In this document: piece by piece, positions 1 to 9,101 of the stretch
How positions within the stretch are numbered: the first letter of the stretch is position 1
Layout of the letters: each line of letters opens with the position of its first letter
Origin: Lachnospiraceae bacterium JLR.KK002
GTDB taxonomy: Bacteria; Bacillota; Clostridia; Lachnospirales; Lachnospiraceae
DNA: 64,000 nucleotides
NCBI GenBank assembly: GCA_036941025.1
Contig: JAYMNP010000001.1
Location: 3,432,501-3,496,500 of the forward strand
Reading direction: 5' to 3'
Position numbers and translations under genes: made by a program
Notes under the pieces: generated by a model
What the model saw: only the letters and a program-made list of their open reading frames with translations
What the model was told of the DNA's origin: nothing
The model's database searches: none

Positions 1-10
1 GAGGTATAAT

Positions 11-207
11 CACTGGAGGCAGGATCATTGACGACACCTCCTTGGGAACCGGCCTTCCGGCTGGTGAAACCTCTTAGAAAGTCTGTCAGTCCATTCGGTG
101 GTGATTTATGTTTTGGCTGGTTGGGAAGCCCCAGGCTATACCTGTATAAACCGCTAGGTTGTGTATCCGCCCTCTGGAAATGGATGCCTGCCAGAAAGGA
201 TAAAACC
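11..207 (+). ncRNA. putative IS110 bridge RNA / structured 5' non-coding end
   Basis: IS110-group elements transcribe a bridge RNA from the non-coding end upstream of the transposase; it pairs with target and donor DNA. This stretch has no convincing ORF of its own. It follows a TATAAT box at 5-10 and contains hairpin-forming segments, for example ACCGGCC/GGCTGGT around 48-65 and the GGTTGGGAAGCCCC region near 120-135. The guide loops were not assigned. Position and family knowledge carry this call; the fold itself was not computed. Confidence 0.45.
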
Positions 208-1542
208 ATGAAATACCCAAAAGTACTTATGATGCTTGAAAGCATCCCTTATCTCTCAGTCGGGCTTGATGTCGGCGCAGACTTCACCTGGATGTCCATC
301 ATGCTGCCCAATGGCATTCTCACCGGGAAACCTTTTAAGATCATTCATTCTGATCCGCAGTCCCGTGAGCTTGCTGTCGCAAAAATAAAGGAAGCACAAG
401 AGATGTATTCCCTCGAAAGCCGCTGCTTCCTTGAGTCCACCGGGATCTACCACATCCCGCTCCTGTACTTCCTTCGTGATAAGGGGTTTGACTGCTCAGT
501 CATTAATCCTATCATCACTAAGAATAGCACAAATATGAACGTAAGGAAACTGCATAATGATAAATTTGATTCAAAAAAAGCTGCCAAAGTCGGCCTGGAT
601 GCTTCCCTTAAGACTTCCATCATACCAGATGATGAGGTCATTGACCTGCGCAACCTGGTACGGGACTACTATTACTTCAAAGACCTGCAGTCCGCTGTCG
701 TCCTGAAGCTCACGGCGGAACTGAAAGTGTCCTTTCCCGCATACCGGAAGGTGTTTAGCACGGTCACTACCCAAACTTCCTTAAATCTTCTGGAAGCTTA
801 CCCCTTTGCCGCAGACATGCTTGCCGCCCCAAAAGACATACTTGTGGAAACCATACGCAAAACCGCACGTTTCGGTGAAAAATATGCCGTTTCCAAATAT
901 GATGCCATACGTGCTGCCGCAAAGGACGCCGCTGTTTTCGGACGTGCGCTTCAAAGCAGTGCACTCCGGATCCGGCTGTATATCAAAACCTACCGGGAAT
1001 ACCAGGAGCATCTGGACAATATACTTGAGGACCTGCATAAGGCTGTTGATAAGCTGGAAGGGACGCCGGTTTATGACCGTATCTTCCTTCTCCAGTCCCT
1101 ACGTGGTGTCGGTTTTCTCAGTGCAGCCGTCCTGATCGCTGAAATGGGCTCCTTTGACCTGTTTTCTTCCCCAAAGAAGCTTTATGCTTACTTCGGCTTG
1201 GATCCTGCCGTGAAGCAATCCGGCAAGTTCAATGGGGATAAAGTCCACATGTCCAAGAGGGGTTCTAGCCTTGCCAGGCGTATCCTGCATATGGTGGCTA
1301 TCAATAATCTTAAGGTGGATAAAGGGACAAAAACACCAGTAAATCCAGTTATCCACGGCTATTATACCGACAAATGCAAAAGCAAGAAGAAAAACGTGGC
1401 TGTCGGGGCTGTCATGCATAAAATCTGCAATATCATTTTTGCCATGCTCCGGGATAATAAACCATTTGAGATCATCACTCCTCAGGAACACTGTGAGCGG
1501 TATCTGGCAGCGCATCCCGACAAGATACAGAACGCAGCCTAA
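208..1542 (+). CDS. IS110-family transposase (DEDD recombinase)
   Basis: A 444-residue IS110 transposase. The N-terminal RuvC-like DEDD domain shows an Asp in VGLDVGAD, a Glu in FLESTGIYH and an Asp pair in NDKFDSKKAA. The C-terminal Transposase_20 domain has LRGVGFLSAA and the catalytic-serine segment KRGSSLARR. The frame is open upstream to base 28, but that part overlaps the non-coding end. I start at ATG 208, which follows AAAGGA at 195-200 and gives the usual family length. The gene appears intact. It acts with the upstream RNA in seamless excision and insertion. Confidence 0.9.
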   Translation: MKYPKVLMMLESIPYLSVGLDVGADFTWMSIMLPNGILTGKPFKIIHSDPQSRELAVAKIKEAQEMYSLESRCFLESTGIYHIPLLYFLRDKGFDCSVINPIITKNSTNMNVRKLHNDKFDSKKAAKVGLDASLKTSIIPDDEVIDLRNLVRDYYYFKDLQSAVVLKLTAELKVSFPAYRKVFSTVTTQTSLNLLEAYPFAADMLAAPKDILVETIRKTARFGEKYAVSKYDAIRAAAKDAAVFGRALQSSALRIRLYIKTYREYQEHLDNILEDLHKAVDKLEGTPVYDRIFLLQSLRGVGFLSAAVLIAEMGSFDLFSSPKKLYAYFGLDPAVKQSGKFNGDKVHMSKRGSSLARRILHMVAINNLKVDKGTKTPVNPVIHGYYTDKCKSKKKNVAVGAVMHKICNIIFAMLRDNKPFEIITPQEHCERYLAAHPDKIQNAA

Positions 1543-1754
1543 CAGGTTTATCATGAATTTTAAAGATTTCCACATGGGTGGGCTTATTAAAGTTACCCTT
1601 TTTTACATCAACTGCTTGAAAAAAACTTTTTTAACATTTTTCACTTTACCTATTGACATTTCTTAGCTGGACTTTCAGGATGCCTGAAACGTTACGGTTG
1701 TGTCTTATTTATTATCGCACACTTTTCGGCAAATTTGGAGGTTTTTTATAATAT
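1543..1754. other. IS110 right end and intergenic spacer
   Basis: There is no gene here. The first ~120 bases are the right end of the IS110 element, including TTGACA at 1653-1658. The rest separates it from the convergent carboxypeptidase gene. No strong stem-loop terminator was recognised by eye. Confidence 0.5.
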
Positions 1755-3125
1755 TTACTTCCGATGTTTCTTTTTCCGGAATTTTATTTCCTTAAAACTC
1801 ATTTTCTGCTGCCTTCTGCATTCCATCTTATATTTAATCAGATAAAAATTATCCACAAAATGATAAATTCCAAATCCGATTCCTGCAAGAAGCAACACTG
1901 CCAGAACGCCCAGCACTATATATTTTACATTTATTTTAAGTACCTTTTTTTCTTTTGCGGCTTTTTCTGTTTCCGGTTCCTTTTGTTTGTGGAAGGTAAA
2001 CTCCGAAACTTTTGCCCCGGTGATTTCAATTTCCGTGCCGCCTACCACGCGTCCTGCATAGGTGTAGCGGATGTTGCCGATTACCTCTTTGGAATCTGTT
2101 ACTTCCTCCACCTCAGGCACCGCATCCGTAAAGGCCGCAGCCTTGGGAAGAACAATACATCCCTCTTTGTTTAATCCCACAAAGGATTCTTCATTTTCAA
2201 ATATTTTATTTTCTTTGATTTCACTGTCATAACTCTTTTCATGTTCCGCCACATTCCATAACTGGAAATTTTCAAAACAGTAATCAAACAATGTTCTGGT
2301 ATCCAGATAATGATTGGGAGCCTGCTCTCTGGTTACCACACAAATCAGCGTCATCCCGTCTTTTTCCGCAAAAGTGGCAAGGGTGCTTCCCGCCACGCTG
2401 GTATATCCTGTTTTTCCGCCGATACAGTAATCATACAGATACCTGCTGTCCCCCTGATAATTAGTAAGCATTTTGTGATGGTTCACCAGATACGTTTCTT
2501 CCTCATGCTTGTTAGTGGGAGGAATGGTATGCCGTTTGGTGTTGACAATCATACGAAAAATATCATTTTTCAAAGCCTCTTTTGATATCATGGCTATGTC
2601 GCAGGCGCTGGTCACATGTTCTTCATCCGGCAGTCCGTGAGGATTATTGAAATGGGTATCACTGCACCCCAGTTCTTTTGCCCTGGTATTCATCATATTG
2701 ATGAAATCCTCGTAATCCTTTCCCACATGCTCCGCAATGGCATAGCCGCATTCATTGGCCGATTCCAGCATCAGACCGTACAGACATTCCTCCATGCTCA
2801 TCACTTCATCCACATCTCTTGCAATCCCGGAGCCTTCTGTTTTGTACACCGCATTTTTGGAAAATACAACTTCTTCATCCAGACTGCTGTTCTCCACTGC
2901 CAGAAGGGCAGTCATAATCTTTGTAATACTTGCAGGATAGGATTGCTGATGGGAATTTTTTTCATACAAAACAGTTCCTGTGGATGCTTCCATTACAATG
3001 GCCGATTCCCCTGCAATCTGAGGGCCCTCCGGCCAGTATTCTTCCGCCTGAACAGGTAACAGATTTATCTGCAGGAGACTTACGATTCCCAGAGCCAGAC
3101 CTGCCCATTTTCTTCTCTTTTTCAT
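1755..3125 (-). CDS. D-alanyl-D-alanine carboxypeptidase (DacF/PBP5 type)
   Basis: A penicillin-binding peptidase (S11 family) that trims the terminal D-Ala of peptidoglycan stem peptides outside the membrane. The 456-residue protein has a signal peptide (about 1-27, ending LLPVQA). The three active-site motifs are SITK (Ser66-Lys69), SAN (122-124) and KTG (238-240). A C-terminal membrane anchor at roughly 398-425 is followed by a very basic tail. That tail is longer than the amphipathic anchor of classic PBP5. The start follows AAGGAG. It is monocistronic and divergent from trmB. Confidence 0.93.
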   Translation of the reverse strand: MKKRRKWAGLALGIVSLLQINLLPVQAEEYWPEGPQIAGESAIVMEASTGTVLYEKNSHQQSYPASITKIMTALLAVENSSLDEEVVFSKNAVYKTEGSGIARDVDEVMSMEECLYGLMLESANECGYAIAEHVGKDYEDFINMMNTRAKELGCSDTHFNNPHGLPDEEHVTSACDIAMISKEALKNDIFRMIVNTKRHTIPPTNKHEEETYLVNHHKMLTNYQGDSRYLYDYCIGGKTGYTSVAGSTLATFAEKDGMTLICVVTREQAPNHYLDTRTLFDYCFENFQLWNVAEHEKSYDSEIKENKIFENEESFVGLNKEGCIVLPKAAAFTDAVPEVEEVTDSKEVIGNIRYTYAGRVVGGTEIEITGAKVSEFTFHKQKEPETEKAAKEKKVLKINVKYIVLGVLAVLLLAGIGFGIYHFVDNFYLIKYKMECRRQQKMSFKEIKFRKKKHRK

Positions 3126-3156
3126 GAAACTTTCTCCTTAAGTACCGTTTTTCATC

Positions 3157-3184
3157 GTAACAGTTCAGCTCACGCAACTGTTAC
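3157..3184. repeat. short inverted repeat (GTAACAGTT...AACTGTTAC)
   Basis: A 9-bp perfect inverted repeat, GTAACAGTT (3157-3165) with AACTGTTAC (3176-3184), lies just upstream of the carboxypeptidase. The same GTAACAGTTCAGC word recurs at 30157-30169 on the opposite strand, so this may be a deleted member of a dispersed palindromic repeat family. Confidence 0.5.
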
Positions 3185-3350
3185 TTTTCATCTTCCAAAA
3201 TATCTCATTTGTTTTACAATTTTATTACAATTCCAGTATAGTATATCATATTGCAAAGTACAGTTCAATTCCGGAAATGCAAAAGTGGCGGTTGTAAATT
3301 CATAAAAATATGATATGATATACTCATTATGACAATTTTCGGAGGTATTT

Positions 3351-3989
3351 ATGAGATTGCGAAATATACCCGGCTCCAGAGAAGCCATTGCGGAAAACCG
3401 CTGGTGCATCCAGGAATCAGAACAGCTTAAGGGAAGCTGGCACCAGGTTTTCGGAAACGACCATCCCGTTCATGTTGAAATCGGTATGGGAAAAGGCAGA
3501 TTCCTTATGGCTCTGGCCAGAGAAAATCCCCGGAACAATTATATCGGAATTGAGAAATATTCCAGTGTTCTGCTGCGGGCCCTTCAGAAAATGGAAGAAG
3601 CACCTCTGGAAAATATTCGTTTTATCCGTATGGACGCCGAAACGGTAAGCAATATTTTTCAAAAAGGAGAAGTAGAAAGGATTTACCTGAATTTCTCCGA
3701 CCCCTGGCCAAAAGACAGACATGCCAGACGCCGGCTGACCTCCCGCCAGTTCTTCGCCCGTTATGATTCCATCCTGAAGCCGGATGGCCATGTGGAATTC
3801 AAAACAGATAACCAGGGCTTATTTGATTTCTCTCTGGAGGAAGTAAAAGAAGCCGGCTGGAAACTGGATGGATGTACCAGAGACCTGCACCATGATGAAA
3901 CCATGAATCAGGGAAACATCATGACAGAATATGAAGAACGTTTTTCCGCCATGGGAAATCCCATTTTTAAACTGATTGCTTCCAGATAA
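3351..3989 (+). CDS. trmB: tRNA (guanine-N7)-methyltransferase
   Basis: TrmB makes m7G46 in tRNA from S-adenosylmethionine. The 212-residue protein has the SAM-binding motif EIGMGKGRF (about 39-47) and the family signature FSDPWPKDRHARRRL (about 112-126). Length is typical. ATG 3351 follows GGAGG at 3341-3345. It stands alone between the divergent carboxypeptidase and a palindromic element. Confidence 0.95.
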   Translation: MRLRNIPGSREAIAENRWCIQESEQLKGSWHQVFGNDHPVHVEIGMGKGRFLMALARENPRNNYIGIEKYSSVLLRALQKMEEAPLENIRFIRMDAETVSNIFQKGEVERIYLNFSDPWPKDRHARRRLTSRQFFARYDSILKPDGHVEFKTDNQGLFDFSLEEVKEAGWKLDGCTRDLHHDETMNQGNIMTEYEERFSAMGNPIFKLIASR

Positions 3990-4017
3990 AAAACAGTGTA
4001 TACTATATGAAAGGTGT

Positions 4018-4268
4018 TTGCGAAACTCAATAATTGTACTAATTTCATGTACAATTTAGAAAAATTTGAGTGCAGATATTTTCTCATACAAAAGGTGAGA
4101 AATGCATTTCAGCACCATGGAAACGAGACTCAAAGAAACATGGAAGCCTTTGCTGAACATGATTCTTTGTATTCAGAGGCTCGTTGGAATGTTTGGTGCG
4201 TCTGGCATTTCGGCCTTTTGTATGAGAAAATATTTAAGAGAAATTTTGATAATTAAATAGTTTCGCAA
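4018..4268. repeat. 250-bp imperfect palindrome (MITE-like or large structured RNA)
   Basis: The outer arms TTGCGAAACT/AGTTTCGCAA (4018-4027 with 4259-4268) pair perfectly. A second perfect 20-bp pair is 4076-4095 with 4214-4233. Inside these, GAAATGC, GCACCA and AACGAG each find complements in the right half. A small side hairpin, AATTGTAC/GTACAATT, sits near 4032-4056. The whole sequence therefore folds on itself. An ORF through it is a by-product. A non-autonomous mobile element is the simplest reading; a structured RNA is possible. Confidence 0.7.
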
Positions 4269-4306
4269 TTGCCTGAATATTATTATGAAACAGAAGGGAG
4301 GAAAAG

Positions 4307-4528
4307 ATGAAAAACTCAAAATTAATCGCACCGATTATTATTACCATTATTCTGGTAATGATTCTGACAGCTCATTTTTTTCTGTGGACTCTTATGCCGG
4401 TTCCCGGCTTTATAAAAGTTCTGATCCTTCTGGCATTACTGGCTCTTATAGGAGTTGCAGTCTGTAACTTAGTGGAAAGAATACAGGAAATAAGGAGTGG
4501 TGAAGAAGATGATCTTGGTAAATACTGA
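4307..4528 (+). CDS. small two-TM membrane protein
   Basis: A 73-residue protein with two hydrophobic helices (about 8-30 and 35-57) and a charged C-terminal tail. No family recognised. ATG 4307 follows GGGAGG. Its 3' end overlaps the start of the YbjQ gene by 20 bp, so the two are probably translated together. The overlap suggests a shared envelope or stress role, but nothing in the sequence shows it. Confidence 0.75.
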   Translation: MKNSKLIAPIIITIILVMILTAHFFLWTLMPVPGFIKVLILLALLALIGVAVCNLVERIQEIRSGEEDDLGKY

Positions 4529-4823
4529 TTATATTTCCGGCAAAGAACTTGAAATGCTCGGTCTGGTGAAAGGAAGCACCATCCAGTCTAAAAACATAGG
4601 AAGGGACATCAGCCAGAGTTTTAAAACCCTCGTAGGCGGCGAGTTAAAAGCCTACAACGACATGATGAATGACGCAAGAGCGCTTGCCACCAAACGTATG
4701 GTAGAAGAAGCGGAAGCACTTGGAGCTGACGCTGTTGTAAATATCCGTTATGCCTCTTCTGCAATTATGCAGGGCGCTGCGGAAGTCATTGCCTACGGCA
4801 CTGCGGTAAGATTTACCAGTTAA
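4509..4823 (+). CDS. YbjQ/DUF74-family heavy-metal-binding-like protein
   Basis: A 104-residue YbjQ (UPF0145/DUF74) protein with the typical segments GLVKGSTIQSKN, LVGGELKAY and EAEALGADAVVNIRY. These proteins form pentamers and their function is unknown. I start at ATG 4509, 11 bases after AAGGAG (4492-4497), and not at the in-frame GTGs that overlap the ribosome binding site. It is coupled to the preceding membrane-protein gene. Confidence 0.9.
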   Translation: MILVNTDYISGKELEMLGLVKGSTIQSKNIGRDISQSFKTLVGGELKAYNDMMNDARALATKRMVEEAEALGADAVVNIRYASSAIMQGAAEVIAYGTAVRFTS

Positions 4824-4830
4824 AACAAAA

Positions 4831-4930
4831 GGAACTGGGGCAAAGTGCCGCTGTATACAGAATATGACATGAAACATAAAACTACATCCATATACTGTAT
4901 ATAAGCTGTATTTTGCCGCAGTTTTGCTCC
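4831..4930. terminator. bidirectional stem-loop between convergent genes
   Basis: A long imperfect inverted repeat joins GGCAAAGTGCCGCTGTATAC (from 4839) with CTGTATTTTGCCGCAGTT (to about 4924). It includes a CTGTATACAGAATATG/CATATACTGTATATAAG core. It lies between the convergent YbjQ and S66 genes, so a two-way terminator is the likely role, although the T-run is weak. Confidence 0.45.
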
Positions 4931-4945
4931 GGTATCATCTGTTCT

Positions 4946-6013
4946 TTACAGAAATACAATTTCCTGCCTGCCGCTGTCCGCCCGCACCCTTGCCCCATAA
5001 GGCAGTATGGCTCTGGGCATGGCATGTCCGAAATTCACATTGTACAGAACCGGAAGATTTCTGCTTCCAAAGATTTCCAGGTAAACTTCTTTATATTCTT
5101 CATAATACTGTTCATCCTGAGGTTTTCCCACAATGATTCCGCTTATTACTTCAAAAGCCCCTGTTTTTTCCACTGTTCGTAATTCTCTGTACAGAAGTTC
5201 CGGTTCCGGTTTTTCCTCACATGTTTCCAGGAACATAATCTTTCCTTTCCATTCTTCCTGTTCCGGAAAGATTCGGTATTTTCGGCATATCTCACTTTCA
5301 TCCGGATACCTTTTCGATACCAGCATATCATAGATACTTTCCAGACAGCCGCCCAGCAGTTCTCCCTCAAAAACCTGTCTGCCGCAGAGCAGTTCATACC
5401 CGTGGATTTCCTCATGGGAAATTCGGTCTGTGCCCATGGCTGCTCTGGAAAAATCCTTTCTTTCTTCATACCACAATGCACTGGGCTTTATGGTCTGAAA
5501 TCCATGAAAACACCCCAGAAATCTTTCTCTGGTATAAGGAAGCATTTCCTCTGCCATTTCAGCAATATCACAGATAAAGCACTGGCCATAGAAAGTCCGG
5601 AGTCCTAACCGATGGAACATCAGGTGGTTTACCGTGGTATCGGAAAAGCCCAGAAACAGTTTCGGAGATTGCCTCACAGCCTGAATAAATACTTCATCTT
5701 CCATCAGATAAGGCAGCAAACGGTAAGTGTCATCTCCGCCGATGGCGCAGATAATCCCCCGGATGGAGTTATCCAGAAAGGCCTGTTTCAAATCTTTTGC
5801 CCGCTGCTGAGGATGCTCTTTTAAAATCTCGATTCCTTTCAGTGAATTTGGCATAAATACAGGCTTCAGGCCAAATTCTTTCAGCCTTTTCGTACCGATT
5901 TCAATATTGTGGCTGCAAAATTCTTCCCCCGGCATCCCGCTGGAAAGGCTTACGACTGCCACAGAATCTCCGGGTCTTAATAACTCAGGTTTTAATAATT
6001 CAGGTTTTATCAC
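4946..6013 (-). CDS. S66 family serine peptidase (LD-carboxypeptidase / MccF-like)
   Basis: A 355-residue S66 peptidase. The nucleophile is Ser124 in GFSDTTVNH. The Glu-containing GGCLESI and His-containing FGHAMPRA segments supply the rest of the triad. Family members cut L,D bonds in muropeptides (LdcA) or inactivate microcin C-type nucleotide peptides (MccF); sequence alone does not separate these. The start is GTG 6013, inside the end of the helicase gene (14-bp overlap), so translation is coupled. The N-terminus carries a tandem KPELL repeat. Confidence 0.88.
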   Translation of the reverse strand: MIKPELLKPELLRPGDSVAVVSLSSGMPGEEFCSHNIEIGTKRLKEFGLKPVFMPNSLKGIEILKEHPQQRAKDLKQAFLDNSIRGIICAIGGDDTYRLLPYLMEDEVFIQAVRQSPKLFLGFSDTTVNHLMFHRLGLRTFYGQCFICDIAEMAEEMLPYTRERFLGCFHGFQTIKPSALWYEERKDFSRAAMGTDRISHEEIHGYELLCGRQVFEGELLGGCLESIYDMLVSKRYPDESEICRKYRIFPEQEEWKGKIMFLETCEEKPEPELLYRELRTVEKTGAFEVISGIIVGKPQDEQYYEEYKEVYLEIFGSRNLPVLYNVNFGHAMPRAILPYGARVRADSGRQEIVFL

Positions 6014-8522
6014 GGTTCGTCTTCCTGTACCTCCTCCGATAATATTCCATTGTCCTGTACTCCAGTATATCTTTCATATGATATTTCAGAGCTTCATCCT
6101 CCAGCCATTCTCTCAGTTCTTCCCGAAGGGCAAGGGCATATCCCTCTTTTTCCATAAAAAATCCCTTTCCGGAAGATTTCAGAAATTTCACAGGCATGGT
6201 TTTCGCCTTGCTTATATGCTGCCTGTCTGTGATTTTTTTATATTCTTCCTGAGATATTCCCGGTGAGAAATCCTTCCAGTTTGTTCCCGTATCAAAAAAT
6301 TCTTTCCAGCTTTCCAGCAGTTCTTCCTCCGTCACTTCCAGACGCAGATTGCCATGGTTATAAAAGCTGTATAAGACAGGCATTTTATATACTTTCTGCA
6401 TGTCCGTAGTTTCAATCAGCGCAAGAAACTCCCGTCCCATACCGGAATACAGCTTTTCTTCTTCCGGAGAAAATTCCTGCAGTTCATGCAGAAATTCCAG
6501 ATACCTGCGGAAAGGATTTTCTTTTGCGTGTCTGATACAATACTGATAAATATCATCATCCATGCAGGTAAACAATTCCATTCTGGAAGGTACCTTCCCG
6601 TCCAGCAATTCCTTCACACGATAAAATTCCTGAATCACACGCTGTCTGGCAGACAGAGACTTTTTCTCCAGTTCCCGGAACAAATCTGTTAAGCGTATGT
6701 CAAAATCCACCATACAGCCATCAGGATATTCCCGGTTATGGAAATCATGCTCTTTCTTTTCACAGAAAAAATCTTCCCCGTTCAGCAGTGACAGAATTTT
6801 TCCCGCTTTTTCATAATTTCCGATAAAATCAAGCACATTCAGGTATTCTTTTCCTTTATATGTACGGAGTCCTCTTCCAAGCTGCTGCAAAAATATAATG
6901 GGAGACTCTGTGGGCCTGAGAAACATGACCATGTCCAGAGACGCAATATCTAATCCCTCATTGAACATATCCACAGAAAAAATTACTTTAATTTCCTGAT
7001 GAAGCAGCCGATTAATGGCAGTATCTCTTTCCTCGGAATATTCCCCGTCTCCGTTACTGTACACTGCGACAGCGGGAACATTCCGTTTACAGAATTCGGC
7101 CGCCATTTCCTCCGCATGTGCCCTGGAACAGCAAAATCCCAGAGCCCTTCGGGATTTATACTTCATATAATATTTGTAGATTAAATCATATCTTCGTATA
7201 TTATTCCGGTAAATCTCCGTCAGTTCCTGCTCTTTATAGCGGCCTTTTACCAGATGAAGGCCGCTATAATCTGTCTCATCATAAACTCCATAATAGTGAA
7301 AGGGCACAAGAACGCCTTTGTTGATGGCTTCTTTCAGTGAAATCTCATAAGGCACATTATAATCACAGATTTCATAAATATTTTTCCCATCCATCCGTTC
7401 CGGCGTTGCGGTAAGCCCCAGTAAAAACTGAGGCTTAAAATAATCCACAATTCTTCTGTACTGTTCGTTTACCGCATGATGAAATTCATCAATTACAATA
7501 TAATCAAAATAATTCGCTGCAAAATATTCATCTCTGAGATATTCCGGTTTACCCAGTGTGGAAACAGACGCAAATATGACAGCTTTGTCCGTATCTTTCT
7601 GTTTACCGTAAAAAAATCCGTAATCGTCTGAATTTCTCACATTCTGAAAAGAAATGGAAGCCTGTTTTAATATTTCTTCCCGATGGGCTACAAACAGTAC
7701 TTTTTCATACCTGGCAGAATCAAAAGCCGCCAGATATGTTTTTCCAACTCCGGTAGCCGCCTGTACAAGCCCTTTCACTGCTCCTTCCGCTCTGCTGTCC
7801 TCCAGAGCATACAGGGCTTCTATCTGCACGCCTCTGGGCTGAAACAATGGGCTGGTTTTCCTGTTTTCTTCCGGAACGTCATACCGTTCCATATCTTTGA
7901 ACACTGCCGGTTTATGCCAGCTTCTGGAATACCGTTTCAGTTCTTCATCATCCACCACAATGGAATGGTGAAAAAACAGTTCTTCAAAAGTCTGAAAGAA
8001 CAACTGAAAATTGTTCTCATCCCTTCTGCTGTGAAATCGGTAATTCCATTCAATTCCGGAGGTCAGCGCACTTTTTGACACATTAGAAGAACCTATGTAA
8101 ATCTCACTTTCCGAATTATAATGAAACATATAGGATTTGGGATGAAAAGATCTTGATTTGTCATTGTACAGCCGCAAATCCAGACAATCCCCCAACTCCT
8201 TTTTCAGCAGATACAAGGCGGAAGGCTGGGTAATTCCAAGATAATTTCCCGTCAGAATCCTGATTTGCACTCCTCTGTTCTGTGCAGATTTCAAATCCTC
8301 CAGAATCAGCTTCACACCGGATTCCATAAGAAAAGATACGATAATATCAATCCTGTCAGCATTCAGAATACTCATTTTAAGCTGACAATACAGATATCGG
8401 TTTACATCTCTGTCCCCGGTCATAACATCCGTTCTCGCGACTTCCTGGTGATACTGAAAACTTCTGGTTTCTTCCCGGCCGTCGGCAGTGATTATTGTTT
8501 CCTCAAAATTATATTGAGCCAT
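6000..8522 (-). CDS. PLD-domain DEAD/DEAH helicase (Res subunit type, DUF3427-like C-terminus)
   Basis: An 840-residue fusion. The N-terminal phospholipase-D-like domain shows one HxK motif (H127-K129, then IGSSNVSKSAL). The superfamily 2 helicase follows, with Walker A GVGKT (about 258-262), DEFHH (345-349), TATPER (371-376) and motif VI QQLGRGLR. The C-terminal ~250 residues resemble DUF3427. Such proteins occur as stand-alone candidates in DNA repair or defence. I start at ATG 8522 after GGGAGG instead of an upstream Met. It overlaps the methyltransferase by 31 bp and the S66 gene by 14 bp. Confidence 0.85.
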   Translation of the reverse strand: MAQYNFEETIITADGREETRSFQYHQEVARTDVMTGDRDVNRYLYCQLKMSILNADRIDIIVSFLMESGVKLILEDLKSAQNRGVQIRILTGNYLGITQPSALYLLKKELGDCLDLRLYNDKSRSFHPKSYMFHYNSESEIYIGSSNVSKSALTSGIEWNYRFHSRRDENNFQLFFQTFEELFFHHSIVVDDEELKRYSRSWHKPAVFKDMERYDVPEENRKTSPLFQPRGVQIEALYALEDSRAEGAVKGLVQAATGVGKTYLAAFDSARYEKVLFVAHREEILKQASISFQNVRNSDDYGFFYGKQKDTDKAVIFASVSTLGKPEYLRDEYFAANYFDYIVIDEFHHAVNEQYRRIVDYFKPQFLLGLTATPERMDGKNIYEICDYNVPYEISLKEAINKGVLVPFHYYGVYDETDYSGLHLVKGRYKEQELTEIYRNNIRRYDLIYKYYMKYKSRRALGFCCSRAHAEEMAAEFCKRNVPAVAVYSNGDGEYSEERDTAINRLLHQEIKVIFSVDMFNEGLDIASLDMVMFLRPTESPIIFLQQLGRGLRTYKGKEYLNVLDFIGNYEKAGKILSLLNGEDFFCEKKEHDFHNREYPDGCMVDFDIRLTDLFRELEKKSLSARQRVIQEFYRVKELLDGKVPSRMELFTCMDDDIYQYCIRHAKENPFRRYLEFLHELQEFSPEEEKLYSGMGREFLALIETTDMQKVYKMPVLYSFYNHGNLRLEVTEEELLESWKEFFDTGTNWKDFSPGISQEEYKKITDRQHISKAKTMPVKFLKSSGKGFFMEKEGYALALREELREWLEDEALKYHMKDILEYRTMEYYRRRYRKTNRDKT

Positions 8523-9088
8523 TTCTCGTCCTCCCGGCCCGGCCTCACATCTGATGTAATCCACTGTTCTTCCTGCACCAGATTCGGAATTTTCTCTGTC
8601 AGTTCTTTCAAAGTATCTTCTGTCATATCTGTAAAATATCTGCCGTTTCGTTCCCCTTCAAAGGTTCCGTACTTAAAGGAAACATAGAGAATCCCGTCTT
8701 TCTTCAAGGCTTTTTCCATTTTCTGGAATACGGAATCCAACTCTGCTCCGGGCACATGAAGGAGAGAGGCACATGCCCATATTCCGTGATATTTTTCTGT
8801 TTCATCCAGTTCCTGAAACAATTGATGTTTCACCTGATTCCCGGTGTATCCGCGGGCAATTTTACAGAGTTCCCCGGAACCGTCAATGGCTTCTGCCTGA
8901 AATCCCCTCTCCATAAAATACTTCGTGTCGCGTCCGGCGCCGCAGCCAAAATCAAGGATACATGCTCCTGCAGGCAGCTTATTCAGGAACAAATCCTGAA
9001 TTTTTCCAAAATCTACATTAAGAGTTCCTGCAGCAAATTTCTCTGCATTCCTGTTATAATAATCTATGGTTTTGTCCATTTCATTCAT
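8492..9088 (-). CDS. class I SAM-dependent methyltransferase
   Basis: A 198-residue Rossmann methyltransferase. The SAM-binding motif ILDFGCGAGRDTKYF (about 44-58) is followed by EAIDGSGELCKIA and a post-II acidic segment. The substrate cannot be told; the family includes small-molecule and tellurite-type enzymes. ATG 9088 lies 13 bp after the pepT stop. An upstream in-frame Met would overlap pepT. It sits between pepT and the helicase gene in one tight minus-strand operon. Confidence 0.85.
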   Translation of the reverse strand: MNEMDKTIDYYNRNAEKFAAGTLNVDFGKIQDLFLNKLPAGACILDFGCGAGRDTKYFMERGFQAEAIDGSGELCKIARGYTGNQVKHQLFQELDETEKYHGIWACASLLHVPGAELDSVFQKMEKALKKDGILYVSFKYGTFEGERNGRYFTDMTEDTLKELTEKIPNLVQEEQWITSDVRPGREDEKWLNIILRKQ

Positions 9089-9101
9089 TTTCTGAATTTC
9101 T

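Larger units (their letters stand above)
1..1670 (+). mobile_element. IS110-family insertion sequence
   Basis: A DEDD transposase (208-1542) is preceded by about 200 non-coding bases and followed by a short tail, the usual IS110-group layout. No terminal inverted repeat is evident, as expected for this family. A TTGACA box lies at the right end (1653-1658) and a TATAAT box at the very left (5-10). In a circular form these would sit about 17 bp apart. The exact ends are uncertain because the element starts at or before base 1. Confidence 0.75.

Noticed and set aside
1755..3125. Several long plus-strand frames opposite the carboxypeptidase gene
   Set aside because: They lack ribosome binding sites and recognisable sequence and are complements of conserved codons.
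4014..4256. An 80-codon ORF after trmB
   Set aside because: It lies wholly inside the 250-bp palindrome and its right half is the complement of its left half. There is no ribosome binding site.
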